NCBI GenBank assembly: GCA_032433765.1
Contig: JAVIAB010000025.1
Coordinates: forward strand, 33,024,115 to 33,088,114
Direction: 5' to 3'
Length of the DNA stretch: 64,000 bases
DNA from: Megaustenia siamemsis
Lineage: Eukaryota; Mollusca; Gastropoda; Stylommatophora; Ariophantidae
The notes under the pieces were generated by a model. It saw only the letters and a list, made by a program, of their open reading frames with translations, did no database searches and had not been told where the DNA came from. The translations under genes were made by a program, and so were the position numbers. Numbering within the stretch: position 1 is the stretch's first letter; every line of letters begins with the position of its first letter. Positions 12,082-23,039 of this stretch are shown one piece after another.

Positions 12082-12675
12082 ATCATCATCATCAAGTACC
12101 GAGCCTGCTGGCGTAGGTGATCATGTCTCTCCACAATTTTCTATCTCGACAGTTATTTATCATTTCTGTTGTTGACCTTCTGCCAAGCCATTCTTTTAAG
12201 CTGTCTGGTATTTCTTCTCTTTGCTTTCCTGTATCTCTTCGTCCCTCAATTTTCCCAGTTGTTACAATATATTCCAGCTGTTCTCTTCTCATTACATGAC
12301 CAAAATTATGATTGTTTCTTCCTAATATTGGAAATTAACTCTCTTTTTGCTTTGGCCTCTTTCAGAATGTTTTAATTACTCTTCTAAGCTGTCCATGGTA
12401 ATCTCAACATTCTTCTGTAAAACCACATTTCTACAGACTCCAGTGATTTTCTTGTCTGTTGTCCTATTGTCCATGATTCACATCCATATGTTAAGACTGG
12501 CTCTACATAACATTTAAGAACTCTTTCTCTTGTTTCAATTGTCAAAAATGGATTGCATAGTATCTTCCTCATTTTTTGGAAAGCTACTTTTGCCTGAGCC
12601 ATTCTACATCTCACCTCTTTTGTACATCTTCTGTCGGAGGTTAACAAAGTTCCCAAATATTTAAATTCATTTACA
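12082..12675 (-). mobile_element. LINE family F, truncated, with 11-bp TSD
   Basis: Minus-strand RT tail. 12656-12384 is open with CTKEVRCRMAQAKVAFQKMR, RVLKCYVEPVLTYGCESWTI and RRMLRLPWTA. The rest is frame-shifted to the LWRDMITYASR end, with a GATGAT tail at 12082. The exact TSD TCTTTCCTATT lies at 12071-12081 and 12676-12686. Confidence 0.9.
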
Positions 12676-12686
12676 TCTTTCCTATT

Positions 12687-12959
12687 CTACAGAAACAGTA
12701 ATATTATTTTTCTTATACTCTATTGTTGAACAATAACTGGGAACATCTGGCAAGAGATCGCACATCATGGAGAAGAGAGCCTGCATAATGAATGGCATAA
12801 AATCATTTGAGGATGTACTGTTGCAAAACAGGGAAGAGAAAAGACTCATGAAAAAAGAAGGAAAACCCTGTGGATCAGTGGGCCTGACTTCTTTATTCTG
12901 TGGCCGTGTATGTTTGTCAAACATTAGTAGAATTAGCCTCGAGAGAAGCTGTTCGACAA
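12687..12959. other. Unique spacer
   Basis: No recognised gene or repeat. The plus strand is open from 12767 to 12985 but shows no domain. Confidence 0.35.
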
Positions 12960-13331
12960 AAACAAAACCTCAAAATACTCAATAGCCTCCACTAAACAAT
13001 TTGACAAGACGAAAAGGGCCATATATGTTGAACATGAAAAGATAGTGTTCATATGTGGCCCATATGATGAGAAGCGACAAGGGGAAACAAAAAGAGGTTG
13101 ATCTAGAGAAACAAGTTCAATCCCCAGCAGTGGTGGATTTTTTTTTCGGACTGACAAGGCTCCGGGGTTAACCCAGCCTCTAAAAATGGGTACCAGAGAT
13201 TTTTCTGGGAAGTAAAGGCAGCCTGGCTTATAGCGACCACATCACCCAAAGTGTGCCGTGGTTATAGAAAAATATGGTCACTAACACCATATTCCACATA
13301 CGCCTAGCAAGGCAAGGGGAGGGAACCTTTA

Positions 13332-13504
13332 GAGTTAACTGAGTGGCAGTGTTCCCTAGCATTTGGCTTTTCGTGGCAAGGCGCTGTGCCACTGAGTACG
13401 GGTTCGATCCTGCTTTGGTCCATATTTTTTTCTGTTGTTGATTATTTATCAATTTTTCCGAGTGCTGTAAACATACCTCTTCCTCTGAATTGATTCGATG
13501 AGAT
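13332..13504 (+). mobile_element. SINE-3 inserted in SINE-2, 8-bp TSD
   Basis: tRNA-like head with TAACTGAGTGGCAGTG (A-box-like) and GGGTTCGATCCTG (B box), then a body ending ACCTCTTCCTCTGAATTGAT. TSD AACCTTTA at 13324-13331 and 13505-13512. Same family as 32488-32716. Confidence 0.75.
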
Positions 13505-13524
13505 AACCTTTACTTTACTTTACT

Positions 13525-13975
13525 CATCATCATCATCAAGTACTGGGCCTGCTGGCATAGGTGATCGTGTCTCTCCACAACTTTCGATCACAACAGTTGT
13601 TTATCATTTCTGTTGTTGACCTTTTGCCAAGCCATCTCTTAAGCTGTTTTATACATTTTTTCTTTGCTTCCCTCTATCTCTTCGTCCCTCAATTTTCCCA
13701 GTTGTTAAAATATATTCCAGCGGTTCTCTTCTCATTACATAGCCAAAAATGATGATTGTTTCTTCCTAATATTGGAAAATAGCTCTCTTTTTGCTTTGGC
13801 TCTTTCAGAACGTTTTCATTACTCTTCTTAGCTGTCCATGGTACTCTCAACATTCTTATATAAAACCACATTTCTACAGACTCAAGTGATTTTCTTGTCT
13901 GTTGTCCTATTGTCCATGATTCACATCCATACGTTAAGACTGGCTCTACATAACATTTAAGAAATCTTTTTCTTG
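13525..13975 (-). mobile_element. LINE family F inserted in the SINE-2 tail, 16-bp TSD
   Basis: Minus-strand family F 3' half from the GATGAT tail to the VLTYGCESWTIGQQ region. Exact flanks TTTACTTTACTTTACT at 13509-13524 and 13976-13991. The repeat nature of the SINE tail makes the exact TSD length uncertain. Confidence 0.8.
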
Positions 13976-14237
13976 TTTACTTTACTTTACTAGAGAAACA
14001 CTGATAAGAACACTGAGAAACAACAACAGAAGGCATCAGCTCCCTTGCCACTGTTGAGAGGCTCACCCAGAACAGAGATGCAAGACAAAATACAATGAGG
14101 GTCCTGTTGAAAGTTTGATAGCAAAGGTCATCAGATATGGGGCATCTAGAGTTTCTTCCTTATGGGCTTTCTTTGGCTTGAAAGGGAGATAGATTTGTAG
14201 ACTATTCTTAGAGGAAATTTAGTTTGCATTGTGGCAA

Positions 14238-14890
14238 CTATCCACAAATGGATATCAAAATTGAAGGAATAGACCTGGAGACAGTTCAGAACTACAACTA
14301 CCTTGGACATACTATAACCAGTGATGGAAAATGTACAATTGAAATAAACAAAAGAATAGGAATGGCAAAAAGTAATTTTAATGTCATGAAGAACATACTA
14401 ACATCAAAACAAATAACACCAGGGCTAAAACTAAGAATAGCAAAATGTTACATCGTCTCAATATTCCTATATGGTGCAGAAACATGGACATGGACAAGAA
14501 AACAGAACAGAGAATTGAAGCCTTTGAAATGTGGATATATAGAAGAATAGGTAGAATTGGATGGAAGGAAAAGAAAACAAACGGCAAAGTCTTAAAACAA
14601 CTAAAAATGAAAAGAGAACTTCTGAACACAATTAGAACAAGACAAATGCGATTCTTAGGCCATGTTAAAAGACACAACAGCCTACTGAAAGTGATCCTGG
14701 AGGGGAAAATACAAGGTAAAAGAGGCAGAGGCAGACCAAGACTAACATGGACGAGTAACATTAAAAGATAGACAAATCAGCCTATGACAACCTGCCCCAT
14801 CAAAGCAATAGACAGAGCAGAATGGCACTCCATGGTAGCCAACCTTCGTTGCGGAGACGACACTCGATGATGATGATGATGATGATGATG
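14238..14890 (+). mobile_element. LINE family T, 653 bp, 10-bp TSD
   Basis: 5'-truncated copy. Frame 1 reads MDIKIEGIDLETVQNYNYLG, TSDGKCTIEINKRIG and LKLRIAKCYIVSIFLYGAET. A frameshift near 14515-14540 then leads to WIYRRIGRIGWKEKKTNG, TIRTRQMRFLGHVKRHNSLL and GKRGRGRPRLTWTSNIKR. It ends in GATGATG repeats. Exact TSD ATTGTGGCAA at 14228-14237 and 14891-14900. No catalytic RT core. Confidence 0.9.
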
Positions 14891-15006
14891 ATTGTGGCAA
14901 TACCAAAAAAATCTGGTAAAAATGATGGAAGAAATTCAGGGCAGTCAAGTATTTTGGCATGAAACAAAGTGCATAATAAAACTGATAGATGCATTGAGGT
15001 CAGTAA

Positions 15007-15315
15007 AGGTCAAGTACGAGACCTGAACCGGCTTCTTAGCACACGAGTTTCCACCCATATGTGCTCGGCCGCCTATCCAGAAATATTCTGAGATTTCTTG
15101 ATAGTGTTGCTTTAAGCATCGAAACTCACGATGCGAGGCGACATTCCTCACCTTCCCAGGTACCCATTTCTGCCAACGGCTGGGTTGACCGTGGGGGTAT
15201 TTTTTTTCCAACCACGAGTACAATTCACACTGCTCCCAGCGGGAATCGAACACAGGTTGTCCGAACGTCGGTAGTCCAGTTGAGTGGTTTTCCCAACCAG
15301 GCTACCGAGGCCCCA
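15007..15315 (-). mobile_element. SINE-4, full-length, 12-bp TSD
   Basis: 309 bp. On the minus strand the head reads GGTAGCCTGGTTGG (A-box-like), then GTGTTCGATTCCCGCTGGG (B box), followed by GAGCAGTGTGAATTGTACTC and the body. Exact TSD TGAGGTCAGTAA at 14995-15006 and 15316-15327. A second copy on the plus strand (from 43523) is interrupted by family A. Confidence 0.9.
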
Positions 15316-15327
15316 TGAGGTCAGTAA

Positions 15328-15721
15328 GTTGTGGCAGTCTTAGATCTAATCACTTCTACAAGCCAACATGGCATATAATGAGTTTGAATATTTTTTGTAT
15401 GTTTTATATTTTCATTTCATTTATTATTTTTAAGTTTTATTTTTTAAAAATATTTTTGTACTAGTTTCTGTCATTGTTTATGTGTGTGTCTGAGTATCCG
15501 AGCAGATGGACAGTTTTTAAGCCTCAATCAACATGGGAATGTTTCAGGCCATCTTTTATGACTAGATCTGTAACCTACTTTGAAAAAAAAAAAATTATCC
15601 CTGTGAAATTATTGTGTGACCTTAAAACACTGATTTAAAAAAGAAATAATGTTTAAACATATTGTTTGTTGCTTTCTACATCTTTGTAAACAGCCATCAT
15701 TTTAATTGTTTGTTGTGAGAC
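15328..15721. other. AT-rich unique spacer
   Basis: Nothing recognised. Confidence 0.4.
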
Positions 15722-16097
15722 TGGTTAGGTATCTCTCTCTCTCTCTCTGCGTTCAGGACTCAATCAGAGTAAGGATTCCAGACTCTCACATGAAGTCAGC
15801 TGTCAGGCTAAGTGTGTTGATCGCCCCCACAGACAGAACATCACAATTAGAGTCTGTCAGATCCACTCTGACTGAACACCCGTTAATACGTTGCACTGTG
15901 TTCTGCGCCAGTGGCCCAGTGCATCCGATTTCAGCCAGCATTTTATTCGGGTTTGCTTTCCCTAGCCTTTGATTGTCCCCAATCTTCCTGCAAGGCAGCA
16001 GATGATCTTTTCTGTAGGGGGATTCTGCCCTTAGATGGTAGGCCCTCCCAGGTTTACGAGCACCATCTGCCCGAGTCACTAGAGGTGACTAACACAG
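15722..16097 (+). repeat. Dispersed repeat family E
   Basis: Shares about 230 bp with 22782-23030 in opposite orientation: CTCAATCAGAGTAAGGATTC, TGAAGTCAGCTGTCAGGCTA, and TTTCAGCCAGCATTTTATTC. Both copies abut a (TC)n/(AG)n run. Open frames of about 90 codons exist but the same DNA is open on both strands. It could be a SINE body or a DNA-transposon piece; I cannot name it. Confidence 0.7.
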
Positions 16098-16204
16098 ACA
16101 CGGACACACAAAGATGTGAGATGTGACTAACACACATTGGCCTTTATACAAGAAGGTCTTGAGTTCAGATCCTGCCTTAGGTGGTAGGAATTCTTTGAAT
16201 CTGT

Positions 16205-17912
16205 GGTCTTTTCATGTCTTTACCCTCCTCTAGCCCTCTCTGGTTATGAGATCTGATGTCTAGCTCTCTCTGGGTAGTGAGATCTGATGTCTAGCTCTCT
16301 CTGGGTAGTGAGATCTGATGTCTAGCTCTCTCTGGGTAGTGAGATCTGATGTCTAGCTCTCTCTGGGTAGTGAGATCTGATGTCTAGCTCTCTCTGGGTA
16401 GTGAGATCTGATGTCTAGCTCTCTCTGGGTAGTGAGATCTGATGTCTAGCTCTCTCTGGTTATGAGATCTGATGTCTAGCTCTCTCTGGGTAGTGAGATC
16501 CGATGTCTAGCTCTCTCTGGTAGTGAGATCTGATGTCTAGCCCTCTCTGGGTAGTGAGATCTGATGTCTAGCCCTCTCTGAATAGTGAGATCTGATGTCT
16601 AGCTCTCTCTGGGTAGTGAGATCTGATGTCTAGCTCTCTCTGGTTATGAGATCTGATGTCTGGCACTCTCTGGATAGTGAAATCTAATGTCTAGCTCTCT
16701 CTGGATAGTGAAATCTAATGTCTAGCTCTCTTTGGATAATGAGATCTGATGTCTGGCCCTCTCTGGATAGTGAAATCTAATGTCTAGCTCTCTCTGGATA
16801 GTGAGATCTGATGTCTAGCTCTCTCTGGGTAGTGAGATCTGATGTCTAGCTCTCTCTGGATAGTGAGATCTAATGTCTGGCCCTCTCTGGGTAGTGAGAT
16901 CTAATGTCTAGCTCTCTCTGGATAGTGAGATCTGTTGTCTAGCTCTCTCTGGATAGTGAGATCTAATGTCTGGCCCTCTCTGGGTAGTGAGATCTAATGT
17001 CTAGCTCTCTCTGGATAGTGAAATCTAATGTCTAGCTCTCTCTGAATAGTGAGATCTAATGTCTGGCCCTCTCTGGGTAGTGAGATCTAATGTCTAGCTC
17101 TCTCTGGTAGTGAGATCTGATGTCTAGCTCTCTCTGGGTAGTGAGATCTGATGTCTAGCTCTCTCTGGGTAGTGAGATCTGATGTCTAGCTCTCTCTGGG
17201 TAGTGAGATCTGATGTCTAGCTCTCTCTGGATAGTGAGATCTGATGTCTAGCTCTCTCTGGGTAGTGAGATCTGATGTCTAGCTCTCTCTGGGTAGTGAG
17301 ATCTGATGTCTAGCTCTCTCTGGGTAGTGAGATCTGATGTCTAGCTCTCTCTGGGTAGTGAGATCTGATGTCTAGCTCTCTCTGGGTAGTGAGATCTGAT
17401 GTCTAGCTCTCTCTGGGTAGTGAGATCTGATGTCTAGCTCTCTCTGGGTAGTGAGATCTGATGTCTAGCCCTCTCTGGGTAGTGAGATCTGATGTCTAGC
17501 TCTCTCTGGATAGTGAGATCTGATGTCTAGCTCTCTCTGGATAGTGAGATCTGATGTCTAGCCCTCTCTGGTTGTGAGATCTGATGTCTAGCTCACTCTG
17601 GTTGTGAGATCTGATTCTAGCTCTCTCTGGGTAGTGAGATCTGATGTCTAGCTCTCTCTGGGTAGTGAGATCTGATGTCTAGCTCTCTTTGGTTATGAGA
17701 TCTGATGTCTGGCCCTCTCTGGATGGTGAAATCTAATGTCTAGCTCTCTTTGGATAATGAGATCTGATGTCTGGCCCTCTCTGGATAGTGAAATCTGATG
17801 TCTAGCTCTCTCTGGTTATGAGATCTGATGTATGGCCCTCTCTGGATAGTGAGATCTGATGTCTAGCCCTCTCTGGATAGTGAGATCTGATGTCTAGCTC
17901 TCTCAGGAAATG
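16205..17912. repeat. 31-bp minisatellite, about 54 copies
   Basis: Unit TCTAGCTCTCTCTGGGTAGT plus GAGATCTGATG, with variants (GGATAGTG, AATCTAATG, GGCCCTCTC) grouped in blocks. The array ends in sequence (CCTGTGTGCACTCTGCACATG, TTAAAGAA) that also follows a single unit-like copy at 37955-38050, so it probably grew inside that dispersed repeat. Confidence 0.95.
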
Positions 17913-18006
17913 ATGAAAAACAGGAGGTCCTGTGTGCACTCTGCACATGTTAAAGAATACATGGATGATAATTAAAATCAAATGGAGTAGGCTAAAATAT
18001 CTGTTC

Positions 18007-18311
18007 ATCATCATCATCATATACCATGCCTGCTGGAGTAGGTGATCATGTCTCTCCACAACTTTTGATCTCGACAGTTATTTATCATTACAGTTTTTTA
18101 CCTTCTACCAATCCATTCTTTTAAGCTGTCTGGTATCTTTTCTCTTTGCTTCCTTCTATCTTTTCGTTCCTCAATTTTTCCCACTTGGCATAATATATTC
18201 CAGCTGTTCTCTGCTCATTGCATGGCTAAAAAAATGATTAATTTTTCTTCCTAATTTTGGAAATTAGCTCTTTTTTTTTTTTGCTTTGACCTCTTTCAGA
18301 ATGTTTTCATT
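18007..18311 (-). mobile_element. LINE family F, 3' fragment, 12-bp TSD
   Basis: Minus-strand family F tail with frameshifts, ending in GATGATGATG at 18007. TSD AAAATATCTGTT at 17995-18006 and AAAATATTTGTT at 18312-18323, one mismatch. Confidence 0.85.
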
Positions 18312-18323
18312 AAAATATTTGTT

Positions 18324-18786
18324 ACCCAGGCAGAATTGTTAAGTTCAGTCCACCCATGCCGAGGTCGCATGTGTTTTAGACCAAATTGTAACTTGCCAAT
18401 AATTTGGGAACACATCTCATCCAGTGCTCACTTAACAGGCAAACGCTGAAGAAGAGGATTTGTTGGGCTGTTCAATATTTTGTTTTTAACTTTCCTTTCC
18501 TCTTGTGCAGTGAGTATTTGGTTCTTAGCAACTCTGATAGTTTTATGCAATCATTTGTTTGGTGGTGTAGTTGATGACAGTGCTGTCAACCTTCTTTGTT
18601 AATATGGGCATGGGGTTGGCTGTTGAAGTTAGTACAAGTCCTGCAGTGTTTGCTGTGAGGAGGAGGATGATGATCTGTTGAAGTTTGACATGCAAAGTGG
18701 TCACTTATTTATTTCTTTTTCCTCATGGACTGCCTGCAGTCCTTGCTTCATCATGCTCAGTGAGTCGCTGTAACTTTCTCCAAAAC
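18324..18786. other. Unique spacer
   Basis: No gene recognised. Confidence 0.4.
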
Positions 18787-18797
18787 AAATCTCTTAT

Positions 18798-19125
18798 CTA
18801 TCTATTGACCTTTCGAGCCGTAGCCGGCCCATAGGGCATAGACCAAGATACTCCTTCTCTTATCTGAATTTTTGTTCTAGCAGTTATCAATTCTTTTAAA
18901 TATATTTGATCAAATCTCGCCATTTGTCTCTGTTCTGTGCAAGCAGCTCTATCTCATTGAGGGAGCCGAATCCTGCTGCTCTTGCTTCTCTCATCAATGT
19001 TCTTCTTAGTGTCTCTCTGGGTCTTCCTCTTTTCCTCTTACCTGTTGTTTCCCATATGAGGGCTTGCTTTGCTATTCGGTTGTTATCTCTTCTCATCACA
19101 TGCCCAACATATGACCATCGTCTTT
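18798..19125 (-). mobile_element. LINE family K, 328 bp, 11-bp TSD
   Basis: Minus-strand copy starting at MMRRDNNRIAKQALIW and running through GKRKRGRPRETLRRTLMREA to LIKYI and a short GATA tail. Exact TSD AAATCTCTTAT at 18787-18797 and 19126-19136. The short tail here contrasts with the 700-bp tail at 1332. Confidence 0.92.
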
Positions 19126-19229
19126 AAATCTCTTATAGGGTACCAATTTTGGATTCCTACTTTCCTCTTGTGCTGCAGACACTGAATAGGGCGGAAGTCA
19201 TAGTTCTCCACAAATGATGATTTGCTGCT

Positions 19230-20135
19230 AGTTCTTGTAGTTCTTGTAGTCCTTGTAGTTCTTGTAGTTCTTGTAGTTCTTGTAGTCCTTGTAGTTCTTG
19301 TAGTCCTTGTAGTTCTTGTAGTCCTTGTAGTTCTTGTAGTCCTTGTAGTTCTTGTAGTCCTTGTAGTTCTTGTAGTTCTTGTAGTTCTTGTAGTCCTTGT
19401 AGTTCTTGTAGTTCTTGTAGTTCTTGTAGTCCTTGTAGTTCTTGTAGTTCTTGTAGTCCTTGTAGTTCTTGTAGTCCTTGTAGTTCTTGTAGTCCTTGTA
19501 GTTCTTGTAGTTCTTGTAGTTCTTGTAGTCCTTGTAGTTCTTGTAGTCCTTGTAGTTCTTGTAGTTCTTGTAGTCCTTGTAGTTCTTGTAGTTCTTGTAG
19601 TTCTTGTAGTCCTTGTAGTTCTTGTAGTCCTTGTAGTTCTTGTAGTCCTTGTAGTTCTTGTAGTTCTTGTAGTCCTTGTAGTTCTTGTAGTTCTTGTAGT
19701 TCTTGTAGTTCTTGTAGTTCTTGTAGTTCTTGTAGTCCTTGTAGTTCTTGTAGTTCTTGTAGTCCTTGTAGTTCTTGTAGTCCTTGTAGTTCTTGTAGTC
19801 CTTGTAGTCCTTGTAGTTCTTGTAGTCCTTGTAGTTCTTGTAGTCCTTGTAGTTCTTGTAGTCCTTGTAGTCCTTGTAGTCCTTGTAGTTCTTGTAGTCC
19901 TTGTAGTTCTTGTAGTTCTTGTAGTCCTTGTAGTTCTTGTAGTCCTTGTAGTTCTTGTAGTCCTTGTAGTTCTTGTAGTCCTTGTAGTCCTTGTAGTCCT
20001 TGTAGTCCTTGTAGTCCTTGTAGTTCTTGTAGTCCTTGTAGTTCTTGTAGTCCTTGTAGTTCTTGTAGTCCTTGTAGTCCTTGTAGTTCTTGTAGTCCTT
20101 GTAGTCCTTGTAGTTCTTGTAGTTCTTGCTTGTTT
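19230..20135. repeat. 9-bp satellite (CTTGTAGTY), about 100 copies
   Basis: Every unit is CTTGTAGTT or CTTGTAGTC. Apart from this T/C position the array is nearly invariant. It creates a 344-codon plus-strand frame (19222-20256) of LVV repeats in which T/C is synonymous. On the minus strand the same units read DYK or NYK. I regard it as a satellite, not a gene. Confidence 0.95.
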
Positions 20136-20408
20136 CTTAGTTGAGCCTTCCTTGTTAATTGTTCTGCACCGCGATATTTTTGATCTACCTTGTTTTATCA
20201 GATGGTTTCCACGTGATTACCTCATGGGGAAGTCTTCACTCACTCTCAGCACATGATCGATCTATCTACAACACCTTCTTCTTATAAAGCTCAACACGTT
20301 TTATTTAAACTTATCTCAATTCATTTAGAATCTATTCTCTCCAGCTTATATTTGAGATTCTTTCATGACATTTAGTTTTGAATAGGCCACATCTTTTCCA
20401 AATGTTTT
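20136..20408. other. Unique spacer
   Basis: Nothing recognised. Confidence 0.4.
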
Positions 20409-20415
20409 AAATGTG

Positions 20416-21173
20416 ACGGTAAGTAAAAGTAAAGAGCCCCGTCACGCCACGTGCCGTATAGGGAATATGGTGTTAGTGACCATAATTTTTACAGACCTTC
20501 GGCACATGATTTTTGGGGTAATGTGGTTGGTGTTATGCCCTGTGCCATTTTACTTTGCCAGAAAAAAATCAGGTACCCATTTCATCATCATCATCAAGTA
20601 CTGGGCCTGCTGTCGTAGGTGATCATGTCTCTCCAAACTTTCAATCTCGACAGTTATTTATCATTTCTGTTGTTGATCTTCTGCCTAGCCATTCTCTTAA
20701 GCTGTCGGTATCTTTTCTCTTTGCTTCCCTCTATCTCTTCGTCCATCAATTTTTCCAGTTGTTACAATATATTCCAGCTGTTCTCTTTTCATTACATGGC
20801 CAAAAGATGATGATTGTTTCTTCCTAACATTGGAAATCTATTTTTGCTTTGGCCTCTTTCAGAACGTTTTCATTACTCTTCTTAGCTGTCCATGGTATTC
20901 TCAACATTCTTCTGTAAAACCACATTTCTACAGACTCCAGTGATTTTCTTGTCTGTTGTCCTATTGTCCATGATTCACATCCATATGTTAAGACTGGCTC
21001 TACATAATATTTAAGAACTCTTTTTCTTGTTTCTATTGTCAAAAATGGTTTGCATAGTATCTTCCTACCCATTTAAGGCTGGGTGAATCCAGAAGCTGTC
21101 AATCAGGATTGAACTTGACCTCTTGTCCATTGCAGTTCAGTTCACTAACCACTGGTTATCAATCACGGCTCCC
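20416..21173 (-). mobile_element. SINE-1 split by LINE F, 7-bp TSD
   Basis: Minus-strand SINE-1 body at 20416-20582 (from the 3' end) and head at 21066-21173, ending GGCTCCC. The B-box and A-box region is eroded (GGTTATCAATCACGG). TSD AAATGTG at 20409-20415 and 21174-21180. Confidence 0.85.
20583..21065 (-). mobile_element. LINE family F nested in SINE-1, 9-bp TSD
   Basis: Minus-strand 3' part of family F; 21072-20824 is open with ETRKRVLKYYVEPVLTYGCE, SWTIGQQTRKSLESVEMWFY and RRMLRIPWTAKKSNENVLKE. It has a GATGATGATGATG tail at 20583. Exact TSD TACCCATTT at 20574-20582 and 21066-21074, which is SINE-1 sequence. Confidence 0.92.
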
Positions 21174-21227
21174 AAATGTGGACAGTACAAACAGAAAAAT
21201 TAAAGATACATTTTTGTGTTCCGTGTC

Positions 21228-21345
21228 GCTGAAAATAGGTACCAGAGAATTTTTTTTGAAAAGTAACATGATTTGACCCATACTGACCACATCAGCCATA
21301 AAATGTGTCATTGACCTTTGGAAGATACGGTCACTAACACCAAAC
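21228..21345 (+). mobile_element. SINE-2 3' fragment
   Basis: Matches the SINE-2 body (AATAGGTACCAGAGAATTTT, then GACCACATCA and GGTCACTAACACCAAA). The head is missing. Confidence 0.6.
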
Positions 21346-21359
21346 TAGTACAGAAATAA

Positions 21360-22304
21360 GAGAAATAACAAAGCATAAAAAAATGTCTATAATCAAGAGA
21401 AGAAGGTGGTCATATGTTGGACATGTAATGAGAAGAGACAACAAGAGAAGAAGGTGGTCATATGTTGGACATGTAATGAGAAGAGACAACAAGAGAAGAA
21501 GGTGGTCATATGTTGGGCATGTAATGAGAAGAGACAACAAGAGAAGAAGGTGGTCATATGTTGGACATGTAATGAGAAGAGACAACAAGAGAAGAAGGTG
21601 GTCATATGTTGGACATGTAATGAGAAGAGACAACAAGAGAAGAAGGTGGTCATATGTTGGACATGTAATGAGAAGAAACAACAAGAGAAGAAGGTGGTCA
21701 TATGTTGGACATGTAATGAGAAGAGACAACAAGAGAAGAAGGTGGTCATATGTTGGACATGTAATGAGAAGAAACAACAAGAGAAGAAGGTGGTCATATG
21801 TTGAACATGTGATGAGAAAAGACAACAAGAGAAGAAGGTGGTCATATGTTAGACATGTAATGAGAAGAGACAACAAGAGAAGAAGGTGGTCATATGTTGG
21901 ACATGTAATGAGAAGAGACAACAAGAGAAGAAGGTGGTCATATGTTGGACATATAATGAGAAGAGACAACAAGAGAAGAAGGTGGTCATATGTTGGACAT
22001 GTAATGAGAAGAGACAACCAGAGAATCTCAATGCAGCCACTCAAATGGGAACTAGAGGGTAAAAGAGGCAGACCTAGATAAAAAACTAAAAAGAGCACTG
22101 AGGTGAGGGGTAACAACAGCAGGTATCAGCTCCTTTGTTGAGGTGTGAGTGACTCGTCTAGAACATGGATGTATGGTGAGACACAGTGTGGGTCCCACGT
22201 GAGACCTGACACTTGATAATAATGATCATTGGAAATAGAGACTCTAGAATTACTGCTATGTGCACCATCTTCGGCTTGAAAGGACAATAGATGGATTGAT
22301 GGAC
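21360..22304 (+). mobile_element. LINE family R with an internal coding minisatellite
   Basis: The RT tail starts near 21383 (MSIIKRRRWSYVGHVMRRDN), continues through an in-frame tandem expansion (listed next), then QRISMQPLKWELEGKRGRPR to the stop at 22081. The decayed 3' UTR ends CTTCGGCTTGAAAGGACAAT and AGATGGATTG, the K/R-type terminus. The expanded motif is the conserved C-terminal block found once in every other K copy. Confidence 0.85.
21395..22015 (+). repeat. 48-bp in-frame minisatellite made of an RT motif, 13 copies
   Basis: Each 48-bp unit encodes KRRRWSYVGHVMRRDN. All units keep the LINE frame and none contains a stop. Changes are few (RRNN, VEHVMRKDN, VRHVM, HIMRR). 48 bp equals 16 residues, so amplification did not break the frame. 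The single-copy ancestor is visible at 7565-7625 and in the other K copies. Confidence 0.95.
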
Positions 22305-22375
22305 AGACAGACATGGATGGAAAAAAGACCAAATTCCTCCTCATTGGTAAGTCTCCCCTTTATATTTATATTTAT

Positions 22376-22590
22376 TCAAAGGCCCCAGTATCACTGCAAA
22401 CAAATGAAAATCCATAATTGCTCAACCGCCCATGCCTGTGGAATCATCAGAATCAACATTTCATCAAGCATCCAAACAAAGAAAGGCAGCTGCAGTACCC
22501 ATTGTAGCAAACACAGCACACGTAAAAAAAAAACACAAGCATAGTAGCAGTGACAGTGAATGCTACTGAACTGTCATACAATATCATCAT
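22376..22590 (+). repeat. Dispersed repeat family A, partial copy
   Basis: Begins GGCCCCAGTATCACTGCAAA and continues with CATAATTGCTCAACCGCCCA. It matches the left part of family A at 23259 and 42043. Truncated on the right. Confidence 0.75.
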
Positions 22591-22781
22591 TCAGGTAATG
22601 GTTCATTGTTTATCCTTAGACCGGCCGTACGCTAATCTTACAGTCTGTTGTTTGATGTGAGATGGGGATAATCTGATGACTAACTGTTTGTCTATATGCT
22701 CGGAATTGGAGTCAACAACGATGGCCTAACATCATCAAGCGCTATACATTTTTAAAAAATACGACGATCATCATTTTCATA

Positions 22782-23030
22782 TTAGGGAAAGCAAACCCGA
22801 ATAAAATGCTGGCTGAAATCGGATGCACTGGGCCACTGGCGCAGAACACAGTGCAACGTTTTAACGGGTGTTCAATCAGAGTGGATCTGGCGAACTCTAC
22901 TTGTGATGTTCTGTCTGTTGGGGCGATCAACACACTTAGCCTGACAGCTGACTTCATGTGAGAGTCTGGAACCCTTACTCTGATTGAGTCCTGATCGCAG
23001 AGAGAGAGAGAGAAAGAGATCATTTTCAAG
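22782..23030 (-). repeat. Dispersed repeat family E, second copy
   Basis: Reverse complement of most of 15730-15970, ending in an (AG)n run that corresponds to the (TC)n at 15730. About 90% similar by eye. Confidence 0.75.
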
Positions 23031-23039
23031 AGGACGTGA

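Larger units (their letters stand above)
13113..13989 (+). mobile_element. SINE-2, 5'-truncated, carrying SINE-3 and LINE F
   Basis: Starts inside the B-box region (AAGTTCAATCCCCAGCAGTG) and matches the SINE-2 body at 25196-25475. It is flanked by the 10-bp TSD CTAGAGAAAC at 13103-13112 and 13990-13999. Its TTTACTTTACTTTACT tail contains two later insertions, listed separately. Confidence 0.75.
12960..14200 (+). mobile_element. LINE family R remnant, outer layer of a nested stack
   Basis: 12960-13112 (RRAIYVEHEK-like and VAHMMRSDKG-like segments) continues at 13990-14200 (CTAGAGAAACACTGATAAGA, then CATCAGCTCCCTTGCC and TTTGGCTTGAAAGGGAGATA). The two halves are separated by SINE-2, SINE-3 and a family F LINE. 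Heavily mutated. Confidence 0.65.

Noticed and set aside
19222..20256. 344-codon LVV-repeat open frame
   Set aside because: Product of a 9-bp satellite; the unique 3' part has no domain or splice context.
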